Below are positions 1-5,992 of a DNA stretch of 10,730 nucleotides, in pieces. The position numbers were made by a program, and so were the translations under genes. This stretch comes from JAKLHL01 sp964411885 (GTDB lineage: Bacteria; Bdellovibrionota; JAFGOL01). Location of the stretch: assembly GCA_964411885.1 (NCBI GenBank), contig CAYPMK010000045.1:1-10730 (forward strand). The letters run 5' to 3'. The notes below the pieces were generated by a model. That model was given only the letters and a program-made list of their open reading frames with translations. It was not told where the DNA came from and did not search any database. Each line of letters opens with the position of its first letter. Position 1 is the stretch's first letter.

Positions 1-418
1 CAAGCTCCTTTATTATAACTTCTAGTTTAAGGCTACCTATAGAAGGAAAGAATATTGCAAAAAGCTCCATAGTATCTGCAAAAAAATTATTCATCGTTGG
101 AGAAACGTGCTTTCTAAGAAAGGATGATTCAAAACCGGCATTATGTGCGATTAAAGGCGCATCCTGTATGAAATCAAGAAGCTCTTTCCTTATTTTAGCA
201 ATATCTGGAGCAGATTTTACAAGTTCGTCGTCGAGACCGTGTGTGAGCATTGTAACCGCATATGGAATAGGCATGCCGGGATTAACAAGTGTATGATAAC
301 GAGCGATGGGGTTAAGTTGGCTATCTACCTTAAGGGCTCCAACCTCTATTATCCTATCCTTCTTGTCATCAAGACCAGTAGTTTCTAAATCTATAAAAAC
401 AAATTCCTTAAACTTCAT
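1..418 (-). CDS. DnaQ/DinG-type DEDDh 3'-5' exonuclease, N-terminal part (3' end beyond window)
   Basis: Translating the minus strand from ATG at 418 gives 139 open residues running off the window edge. The protein begins MKFKEFVFIDLETTG, the ExoI motif of DEDDh exonucleases (D10, E12). The ExoII motif follows at residues 91-101 as AHNAGFESSFL, with Glu97 where Asp is usual, then a DTMELF block at 115-120 and an SLKLEVIIKEL helix. This is the usual order for the proofreading subunit of DNA polymerase III (DnaQ), the PolC exonuclease insert and the exonuclease half of long DinG helicases. The ExoIII His and Asp, and any helicase domain, lie outside the window, so these cannot be separated. Family knowledge: such domains hydrolyse single-stranded DNA 3' to 5' with two metal ions. 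The start is not certain: a GGAG lies about 15 bases upstream, far for a ribosome site, and an in-frame GTG sits seven codons upstream. The gene is divergent from the structured element at 483-631. Confidence 0.85.
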   Translation of the reverse strand, partial: MKFKEFVFIDLETTGLDDKKDRIIEVGALKVDSQLNPIARYHTLVNPGMPIPYAVTMLTHGLDDELVKSAPDIAKIRKELLDFIQDAPLIAHNAGFESSFLRKHVSPTMNNFFADTMELFAIFFPSIGSLKLEVIIKEL

Positions 419-482
419 TAGACAAAGAAGATACTCCACTTATGTCTAAAAATAAAGCCCCCTCTATTCAAGACAAATATAT

Positions 483-631
483 GAAATTCTAAGTAGCATA
501 TTAGGACACGTTGTCCCTATGGAGCCTGATATCCATAGGGCAACTCAGTCTCTCACTCCATCTTAACCCTCCCTATGCGGTCGGCTTAATCTGTCGCTCC
601 GAGAGGGCCCTAATATGCTACTTAGAATTTC
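483..631. ncRNA. Candidate structured RNA or palindromic element with a 23-bp perfect closing stem
   Basis: Bases 483-505 and 609-631 are perfect inverted repeats of 23 bp (left arm starts GAAATTCTAAGTAGC). Between them, 510-544 folds into a hairpin: GTTG, a bulged T, then CCCTATGGA pairs with TCCATAGGG and CAAC around an 8-base loop. A second arm can form from CCCTC 567-571 with GAGGG 603-607, capped by 578-601 with loop TTAATCT. A 22-base pyrimidine-rich linker (545-566) would join them in a three-way junction. Hand-counted G+C over 510-609 is about 55 percent, well above the AT-rich surroundings, as is typical of functional RNA genes in such genomes. No open reading frame explains it. It lies between divergent genes, so it could be an independent small RNA on either strand, or the leader of the zinc-ribbon gene 62 bases downstream. 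I could not match it to 6S, SRP, tmRNA, RNase P or a known riboswitch. A short non-autonomous mobile element is the main alternative, although no flanking target duplication is visible. Confidence 0.55.
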
Positions 632-692
632 TAGACCTTTTATTGTAAATATCCTAAACTAAAGACTAGTAATAACAATTAGGAGATAACGT

Positions 693-1067
693 ATGGATTT
701 TCAGGAAAACGGCAAAGTACCTATTGGTATAATAGAAGTTAATGAAGCAAAAAAACTCATAGAAGCCATGGCAGAAAAAGGTGTAGAACTTGAGGCACGA
801 CACAACGACCAAACTTGTAGAACAAAGTGCAAACCTTCTGTTGAAGTCTGGGTAAAACTAGAGGACATACCAGCCATACAGCAATATATGCACGAGAAGA
901 ACCTGAGTATACTAGAGGCTGAAGGTATAGATATAGATCACGAAAGACTGAACAGCGTTTACGACCCTGAATCAAAAATAGCTGTTTGTCCTGCCTGTGG
1001 AACAGAATTCAATACAGATCAAAAAGAATGCCCAGAATGCGGTCTTGTTTTCATACCAGAAGAATAA
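693..1067 (+). CDS. Small protein with C-terminal zinc ribbon, function unknown
   Basis: A 124-residue soluble, acidic protein. The start is set by AGGAG at 681-685, seven bases before the ATG. The C-terminus carries two CX2C knuckles, C99-P-A-C102 and C113-P-E-C116, ten residues apart. That is the rubredoxin-type zinc ribbon common in small bacterial regulatory or scaffold proteins. The N-terminal part (residues 10-80) alternates predicted beta strands and helices: an IGIIEVNEAKKLIEAMAEKG helix, then VELEAR, then EVWVKLEDIPAIQQYM. This recalls small ferredoxin-like signal-transducing domains such as DUF2007, but I cannot assign it. A second Cys pair, C42 and C46, lies in the middle and could bind metal or form a disulfide. 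There are no membrane segments or signal peptide. It stands alone, 62 bases after the structured element at 483-631, and its stop is only 10 bases from the end of the convergent feoB. Real gene with high confidence, function unknown. Confidence 0.85.
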   Translation: MDFQENGKVPIGIIEVNEAKKLIEAMAEKGVELEARHNDQTCRTKCKPSVEVWVKLEDIPAIQQYMHEKNLSILEAEGIDIDHERLNSVYDPESKIAVCPACGTEFNTDQKECPECGLVFIPEE

Positions 1068-1077
1068 AGTAGTTTTT

Positions 1078-2898
1078 TTAGAACCAGCCCCACAAGAAGT
1101 TTATCATTGCCCCTGCAATAAAGGCGGCTGTTATAACTATAGCTACGCTCTTAAGTGCGTACTTGGTGCCAAGTTCTTTAATGAGCACACTAAAAGAAGC
1201 CACACAAGGAAAGAACATAGCCAATATAATTATTCCAGTTACTAGTTGTTTAAGATCAAGGTTCAAAGACGAGAAAACACCAACTGCAGCATCCTTTCTT
1301 AAGATCCCTATCAACAAAGGTATAATAGCTTCTTTTGGCATCCCCCATATTGCTGTAACAACAGGTGCACCAACATCTGCTATATAATCAAAAACCCCTG
1401 AGTAATAAAGTATGTCTACGATTAGTATGGCTAGCATTACTAATAAAAGTGCATCTTTTAAGAATTCCCACACCCTCATTATCAACTTTGTTCCAAGTGC
1501 TCTTAACGACGGAATTCTATAAGGTGGTATTTCTATTAAAAGATCTGGTCTATATTCTTTTACATAATATTTGAGAAAAAAACCAACCACAAACCAAACT
1601 AGAACGAGAGAACCATACACTAATGCTACAGGCCATATACCATAGCCACCCAAAGCCCCAATTATCATTGCTTGCATAGGAACACAGGGTACCGCTATTG
1701 ATATTAACGTGGCTGTTATAAAGCGTTGCTCTTTTGTTTCCAAAACTCTTGTTGCCAAAATACCCGGAACATTACATCCTAAACCCAATAACGTCGGAAT
1801 AATAGCATAGCCATGAAGGCCAACTCTGTGCATTATGCCATCCATAAAAACGGCAAGTCGTGGGAGATAACCGCTATCTTCTAGTATTGAAAGTACCAAG
1901 TAAAAACTTATTATATAAGGTAGCACTGCGGCAAAGGGTATAAATAATCCAGAAGTAATAACACCAAAAGATTGCTTAAAATCTATTTGACCATCTATTA
2001 AGCCACCTATCAATACACTGTGTATAAAACCTTTAGCTCCAAGATATGTAGAAAGTTTACTAACTACTGGCAACCACAGAACATTAAACAACTGTTCTGC
2101 CCAAGCAACCAAAGTCTCTCCAATAAATCGCACTGCTATAAAACTAATAAGAAGAACTATTACAGCAACTAAAGCACCCCAAATTGGATGCAAACTCACA
2201 TCATCAAGCCAATCAGTAAAACTATGTTTTTTATTAGTAAAACTTTCAACATCAGAACTTATGTCTGCTATCTTCCTCCAAACATCTTTTGGATCAAGAT
2301 GAACGTGTCCTTCATGTTCTGTCTCGTTATGTTTTTTATCTGGTATATGAGGGTGATGTGCAGGATGTGCAGACTGCTTTTCTATTGATATTTCTGTACC
2401 AGCAGGCACAGCCTGTATAATACTTAAAAGATCATTTATTCCCTCTCCTGTAAGAGCAGAAATAGCCACTACAGGTACTCCAAGGTGTTTCCTTAATTTA
2501 TCTACGTCTATATTTATGCCTTTATGTCTTGCTTCATCACTAAGATTAAGTGCAACTATTATTGGTTTTTTTTGTTCTATAAGCTCCAAAGTAAGAGCAA
2601 GATTCCTTTCAAGATGAGTAGCATCTACTACATTTATGATCCTCTTAGCTCCGTCTACAAGATCTAATGCTACTTTTGCAGCATCGTCCAAAGGTTCCAA
2701 TGAATATGTTCCGGGTGCATCTATTACAGCGTAATCACTACCTGCAAGATTAAGAATACCTTTTGAAAAAGATACTGTAGTACCAGAATAATTAGAAGTT
2801 ATAGTACGAATACCTGTTAATTTAGAGAAAAGAACACTTTTTCCGACGTTTGGTTGACCTATTAATAGGATGTCGCAACAAGGTTTTTTGTTTATCAT
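1078..2898 (-). CDS. feoB: Ferrous iron transport protein B (FeoB) with His-rich linker
   Basis: A 606-residue GTP-gated Fe(II) transporter of the inner membrane. The N-terminal G domain shows G1 GQPNVGKS (14-21), a Thr-containing G2 region (SGTTVS, 39-44), G3 DAPGTYS (60-66), the FeoB-style G4 NLSD (118-121) and G5 SALTGEG (147-153). A linker follows with eight histidines between 178 and 200. The membrane domain runs from about residue 237 to the end, with hydrophobic segments and Gate-type Cys motifs: GCNVPG (374-379), VPCVPMQAMI (403-412) and FPCVASFSV (563-571). The second motif lacks the usual CxARLPV wording. The length is shorter than the roughly 770 residues of the E. coli protein. 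Its ATG overlaps the feoA stop by four bases (ATGA), so the two are translationally coupled. Iron is the expected substrate, but the His-rich linker leaves room for another divalent metal. Its stop lies 10 bases from the end of the convergent zinc-ribbon gene, and I see no clear hairpin terminator in that gap. Confidence 0.95.
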   Translation of the reverse strand: MINKKPCCDILLIGQPNVGKSVLFSKLTGIRTITSNYSGTTVSFSKGILNLAGSDYAVIDAPGTYSLEPLDDAAKVALDLVDGAKRIINVVDATHLERNLALTLELIEQKKPIIVALNLSDEARHKGINIDVDKLRKHLGVPVVAISALTGEGINDLLSIIQAVPAGTEISIEKQSAHPAHHPHIPDKKHNETEHEGHVHLDPKDVWRKIADISSDVESFTNKKHSFTDWLDDVSLHPIWGALVAVIVLLISFIAVRFIGETLVAWAEQLFNVLWLPVVSKLSTYLGAKGFIHSVLIGGLIDGQIDFKQSFGVITSGLFIPFAAVLPYIISFYLVLSILEDSGYLPRLAVFMDGIMHRVGLHGYAIIPTLLGLGCNVPGILATRVLETKEQRFITATLISIAVPCVPMQAMIIGALGGYGIWPVALVYGSLVLVWFVVGFFLKYYVKEYRPDLLIEIPPYRIPSLRALGTKLIMRVWEFLKDALLLVMLAILIVDILYYSGVFDYIADVGAPVVTAIWGMPKEAIIPLLIGILRKDAAVGVFSSLNLDLKQLVTGIIILAMFFPCVASFSVLIKELGTKYALKSVAIVITAAFIAGAMINFLWGWF

Positions 2899-3152
2899 CT
2901 ACAATTATTCTCACTCATTACCTTAACTATTATCTTTTCTGCCATTTTTTTACCAATAGCAACTTGTGCCCTATCTACCTCTATAACGACTGGTCCACCA
3001 AGTTTAACGTTACAAAGTTTTTGTATTTTTTTACCTTCACAAAGGCCTAAGGCGCGTAACCTTGATTGTAGAGCGCTTCCACCAACAAAACCAACAACCT
3101 CGGCTACCACTCCACATTCTATTTCATTCAGTAATGTTTCTTTTTTAAGCAT
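2895..3152 (-). CDS. feoA: Ferrous iron transport accessory protein A (FeoA)
   Basis: An 85-residue cytoplasmic protein with the SH3-like FeoA fold. The diagnostic central segment is at residues 24-42, where GGSALQSRLRALGLCEGKK matches the family pattern of a Gly turn, a short Arg-rich helix, then LGL and a Gly turn. It ends with a beta strand and helix carrying VEVDRAQVAIGKKMAEKI-like features (residues 57-74). Family knowledge: FeoA binds FeoB and modulates its GTPase and transport activity. The stop TGA overlaps the feoB start as ATGA, the standard coupled feoAB arrangement. The ribosome site is weak (GAGA, about five bases before ATG). Only 39 bases separate it from the upstream permease gene. 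That gap contains the 13-base palindrome TTAATA-T-TATTAA, which could be an operator for local control of feoAB. Confidence 0.93.
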   Translation of the reverse strand: MLKKETLLNEIECGVVAEVVGFVGGSALQSRLRALGLCEGKKIQKLCNVKLGGPVVIEVDRAQVAIGKKMAEKIIVKVMSENNCR

Positions 3153-3163
3153 CTAATCTCTAA

Positions 3164-3176
3164 TTAATATTATTAA
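3164..3176. promoter_or_regulatory. Palindrome upstream of feoA, possible metal-regulator operator
   Basis: TTAATA and TATTAA flank a single central T, giving a perfect 13-base palindrome whose near edge is 11 bases upstream of the feoA ATG, in the 39-base gap after the permease gene. The dyad and its place ahead of an iron-uptake pair suggest a Fur- or DtxR-type operator, but it does not match either consensus. In DNA this AT-rich, short palindromes also arise by chance. Confidence 0.25.
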
Positions 3177-3191
3177 ATAAAAAAATGCAAT

Positions 3192-4196
3192 CTATTTTAA
3201 TTTCCTTAACATAAGGGCGATCAATATAACTGCACTAACATTCTTTATGATCGTAGAGGACATATGATGATGACTCATATAAAGAGTAGAACCAAAACTT
3301 GACCAAAAATGATCTAAGATTAGTCCCCAGCCAACAGCGCAAACAATTATAGTCCCTATATAAATAAACAAAGTCTTTGATCCATACTTACCACCAACAA
3401 AAGATAAAGTGGCAGTACTCGTAGCTGGACCAACAATAAGGAACACAAGTCCAGCACCAGGGTTCATGCCTTTCATTATCAGCGATACTGCTATCGGAAT
3501 AGAGCCTGTAGAACAAACATACATTGGTGTGCCTATCAATGCCATTAAAGAGTATGAAATAAAACTATTACCAAGATATTTAGTAACGAATTCGACTGGT
3601 ACAAAATAAGAGATCAGACCTCCAGTTACCATGCCTATTATTAACCATTTTGAAACATCATCTATAAGCTCAATGTAAGCATATTTAAGAGCGACTTTTG
3701 ACTTATACAGCAAACTGGTCCCCTTAAGATCACCAAGGTCCTTGCTACATGTTTTTAATGGAGTAGTTTTATCTACAAAAGATATTTCTTTGGAAGCAAA
3801 TAAATTAGACAGAACACCAGATATTATTCCCGTGGTAAAAGACGCCAAGACCCTTATTACGGCAAAAAAGCCCCCCATCAGCGAGTAAGTCGCAAGTATA
3901 GAATCCACTCCAGTAGTGGGTGTTGAGGTAAGAAAAGAAAGTACAGGACCTTTTTTAACTCCCATCTTATTCAGGTGAGAGGCAACAGGAATAACACCAC
4001 ATGAACATAAAGGTAAAGGAACACCAATTATTGAAGCATTCACAACAGAACGCCAACTTTTTCCAGATAGATACTTTAGGACCACTTCATTCGGTATCAA
4101 GACTCTTAATATACCTGCTACTGTAAAACCTAATAACAGGTACGGAGACATCTCTCTAAAAAGGAACCATATCTCTAATAGCAAACCTTTTATCAC
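3192..4196 (-). CDS. SO_0444/ArsP-like permease (DUF318), putative metal efflux
   Basis: A 334-residue polytopic membrane protein. Residues 56-72 hold the signature of the SO_0444 Cu/Zn-efflux branch of the ArsP/DUF318 permeases: GVPLPLCSCGVIPVA, with paired C64 and C66. The half-repeat GTPMYVCSTGSIPIAVSL (222-239) shows the internal duplication typical of the family. SFLTSTPTTGVDSI (87-100) and VGPATSTATLSF (255-266) are the matching second motifs of each half. The two membrane halves are joined by a hydrophilic loop (about 134-165). HHH at 309-311, near the C-terminus, may touch metal. Translation starts at GTG (4196-4194), overlapping the phosphatase stop as GTGA, so the two genes are coupled. 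Substrate is inferred from relatives (Cu or Zn, possibly arsenic compounds for the wider family). The link to iron uptake genes downstream supports a metal role. Confidence 0.85.
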   Translation of the reverse strand: MIKGLLLEIWFLFREMSPYLLLGFTVAGILRVLIPNEVVLKYLSGKSWRSVVNASIIGVPLPLCSCGVIPVASHLNKMGVKKGPVLSFLTSTPTTGVDSILATYSLMGGFFAVIRVLASFTTGIISGVLSNLFASKEISFVDKTTPLKTCSKDLGDLKGTSLLYKSKVALKYAYIELIDDVSKWLIIGMVTGGLISYFVPVEFVTKYLGNSFISYSLMALIGTPMYVCSTGSIPIAVSLIMKGMNPGAGLVFLIVGPATSTATLSFVGGKYGSKTLFIYIGTIIVCAVGWGLILDHFWSSFGSTLYMSHHHMSSTIIKNVSAVILIALMLRKLK

Positions 4197-5341
4197 TTAA
4201 CACCCATTGCACACATAATATTCTTTGCCACATCTGTGTTGTCTATATAGCCTCTAAATTTATCACTACCCTTACCTATGGCAAAAGCAGCTACAGGCAT
4301 CCCTGTATGTGCATTAGTGGTCCAAGCAATACCAGACTCAGCGGCTCTTTCTTTATCTGTAATAAGTTTTAGGTTGGTATTATATTCCATTTTTGCAGTA
4401 CCTATAGCAAAACCACCAGTCTCGTGATCTGACGTAACAACTATTAGTGTTTCATCAGGATGTTTTTTATAGAATTTTAACGCTTCGCTTACAGCATCGT
4501 TAAGTGCTAGAACATCCTTAACAGCACTAGAAACATCGTTGGCATGATTTGCCCAATCTATTTTACCAGCCTCTGCCATTATAAAGAATCCATTGGGGTT
4601 ATCCAAAACATCTACAGCCTTAGAAACTAGCTGTCTTAAACTTATTTCACTGCTGTCTTGTTCTATAGAGAATCTGCAAGCCATATCTTTATCTAACTTA
4701 GGACACATAGCGTATATCATTTTATCTTTGCTACTCAGCCTGTTAAAATCTTTCTTTGTATTAGTAACTATATAACCCTTTTCTCTAAGTTGTGCTGTTA
4801 TGTCTGCGTTCTTTATACCGCCACCACCAAAAAAATCATAGCCACTGTTCAAAAGATCCTGTGCTAATTCTTTATGCATTTTTCTATGAGGCTGATGTCC
4901 ATAAAAAGAAGAAGGAGTTGCATCATTGATATTAACTGTAGATATTACACCAACTTTCATACCCGCATTTTTTGCAAGTTCTGCCATGTTAACAAATTTT
5001 TTCTTTCCATATCTATCCATACCAACGGTCTCAACACTGGTCTTATTACCTGTAGACAAGGCTGTGCCAGCGGCGGCAGAATCTGTAATATATCTGTCAA
5101 CTGCATAGGTAGTCACCAATGAAACATTTGGAAATTTACTAAATTCCAAGTGTTCTACACCAATCTTGCCTTTTTTTGCCATAAGATAAGCTTCTGTTGC
5201 ATTCACCTCTGCAATACCCATTCCATCACCAATAAAAAAGAACACATATTTTGCCTTATCCTGTTTTTTCACTTCTGCACTTAAAGGGCTAAAGATAAAA
5301 GCAAAAGAGATTAGAACAAAAAACAAATGTTTTAACTTCAT
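4193..5341 (-). CDS. Alkaline phosphatase, exported
   Basis: A 382-residue secreted metallo-phosphomonoesterase. A signal peptide (KLKHLFFVLISFAFIFSPLSA) occupies residues 2-22. All catalytic positions known from E. coli PhoA can be traced: Asp39 in IGDGMG, nucleophile Ser88 in TDSAAAGTA, Asp140 and Thr142 in NDATPSS, the Glu257-Asp262-His266 set in AEAGKIDWANH, Asp305-His306 in TSDHETGG and His345 in NAHTGMP. These bind two Zn and one Mg and release inorganic phosphate from phosphomonoesters in the periplasm. It is shorter than E. coli PhoA (471 residues). The start is firm: AGGAGG at 5354-5349 lies seven bases before ATG. It begins 30 bases after the nitroreductase stop, and its own stop overlaps the permease start. 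No Pho box was recognised. The pairing of a Zn-dependent enzyme with a putative Cu/Zn permease is notable. Confidence 0.93.
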   Translation of the reverse strand: MKLKHLFFVLISFAFIFSPLSAEVKKQDKAKYVFFFIGDGMGIAEVNATEAYLMAKKGKIGVEHLEFSKFPNVSLVTTYAVDRYITDSAAAGTALSTGNKTSVETVGMDRYGKKKFVNMAELAKNAGMKVGVISTVNINDATPSSFYGHQPHRKMHKELAQDLLNSGYDFFGGGGIKNADITAQLREKGYIVTNTKKDFNRLSSKDKMIYAMCPKLDKDMACRFSIEQDSSEISLRQLVSKAVDVLDNPNGFFIMAEAGKIDWANHANDVSSAVKDVLALNDAVSEALKFYKKHPDETLIVVTSDHETGGFAIGTAKMEYNTNLKLITDKERAAESGIAWTTNAHTGMPVAAFAIGKGSDKFRGYIDNTDVAKNIMCAMGVK

Positions 5342-5371
5342 TAAAAAACCTCCTTTTTATTTACAGCTATA

Positions 5372-5902
5372 TTAAAAAGACCACTTATCATAACAAACTA
5401 TCTCTTTTAACTCTTTTCTGTTTGTCGTAACTATTTGTGATAATGGCCTTCCTGCAGGATAACCTAGAGTTAGCAATGCTACAACACGGTAATCAGAAGG
5501 TATATTTAACACACCCTTAACCTTATCTTCGTGAAATGCTCCCAGCCAACAAGAACCTATACCTAATTCTGCTGCCACCAAGCTCATATGAGCAACTGCT
5601 ATTGAAAGATCCACCACATAGGCTGCTTGCCCACACGTCATGACATATTCAGTTTCATTGGAACACGCCGCTATAACACAAGAACAGTCCCCTACAAATT
5701 TTTGCTCTTTACAGGCTGGAACTAGATCCTTTAATATCTTTCTGTCTTTAACGACCATAAACTTCCATTCTTGTACATTTTTCGCAGAAGGAGCCAGCCT
5801 TGCCGCTTCTAATATTTTAAGAAGACTCTCATCTGAAACTTGTTTTTCCTTATCATAAGCCCTTACACTTTTTCTTAACTTTATTACATCCAGAACACTC
5901 AT
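5372..5902 (-). CDS. Nitroreductase family FMN-dependent oxidoreductase
   Basis: A 176-residue cytoplasmic flavoprotein of the nitroreductase fold. The N-terminal FMN phosphate-binding segment is IKLRKSVRAYDKE (7-19). It is followed by ARLAPSAKNVQEWKFMVV (34-51), where the family usually has APSAxNxQPW. Near the C-terminus, AELGIGSCWLGAF (111-123) and LLTLGYPAGRP (143-153) are the standard remaining motifs. Members reduce nitro-aromatics, quinones or flavins with NAD(P)H; the physiological substrate here is unknown. Seven Cys residues (64, 73, 75, 80, 90, 118, 170) are many for this size and might allow metal or redox sensitivity. An ATG nine codons upstream (5929) is open, but I chose 5902 because AAAGGGGG at 5914-5907 lies four bases ahead of it, while the upstream ATG has no ribosome site and would put these G residues inside the coding region. 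First gene of the five-gene minus-strand run, divergent from the receiver/PEP-binding gene. Confidence 0.9.
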   Translation of the reverse strand: MSVLDVIKLRKSVRAYDKEKQVSDESLLKILEAARLAPSAKNVQEWKFMVVKDRKILKDLVPACKEQKFVGDCSCVIAACSNETEYVMTCGQAAYVVDLSIAVAHMSLVAAELGIGSCWLGAFHEDKVKGVLNIPSDYRVVALLTLGYPAGRPLSQIVTTNRKELKEIVCYDKWSF

Positions 5903-5918
5903 GATACCCCCTTTATAT

Positions 5919-5960
5919 GTATGATACAAAATTATGATATATCATCAAAAAGATATATCA
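5919..5960. promoter_or_regulatory. AT-rich palindromes in divergent promoter region
   Basis: The 90-base gap between the nitroreductase start (5902) and the plus-strand gene at 5993 contains GTAT-G-ATAC (5919-5927), the 12-base perfect palindrome ATGATATATCAT (5934-5945) and a second GATATATC (5952-5959). The two GATATATC cores are 16 bases apart centre to centre. On the minus strand, TTGATG (5948-5943) and TATCAT (5926-5921), 16 bases apart, could be a promoter for the nitroreductase-led run and would overlap the palindromes, as expected of a repressor site. This is inference from position and symmetry only. Confidence 0.35.
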
Positions 5961-5992
5961 AAAAATGAAAATTACCCATATTATTTAAAGAT

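Noticed and set aside
483..631. 6S, SRP, tmRNA, hammerhead ribozyme or integron attC site
   Set aside because: The long palindrome first suggested 6S RNA, but the interior has two arms rather than one bubble in a single rod. The SRP GGAAG tetraloop region, the hammerhead CUGAUGA/GAAA core and attC RYYYAAC/GTTRRRY ends are all absent.
483..631. Miniature inverted-repeat transposon as the primary call
   Set aside because: The 23-bp terminal repeats fit, but the flanks (TATG on the left, TAGA on the right) show no target duplication, and the interior is structured and G+C-rich. Kept as an alternative only.
1065..1090. Bidirectional terminator between the zinc-ribbon gene and feoB
   Set aside because: There is a run of seven T, but no stable G+C-rich stem could be found next to it.
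997..1245. Plus-strand open frame of 82 codons overlapping the zinc-ribbon gene and feoB
   Set aside because: It lies out of frame over the end of one real gene and antisense to another, with low-complexity translation and no ribosome site.
5903..5929. Upstream ATG (5929) for the nitroreductase
   Set aside because: No ribosome site precedes it, and the G-rich Shine-Dalgarno at 5914-5907 fits the ATG at 5902, where family similarity begins.
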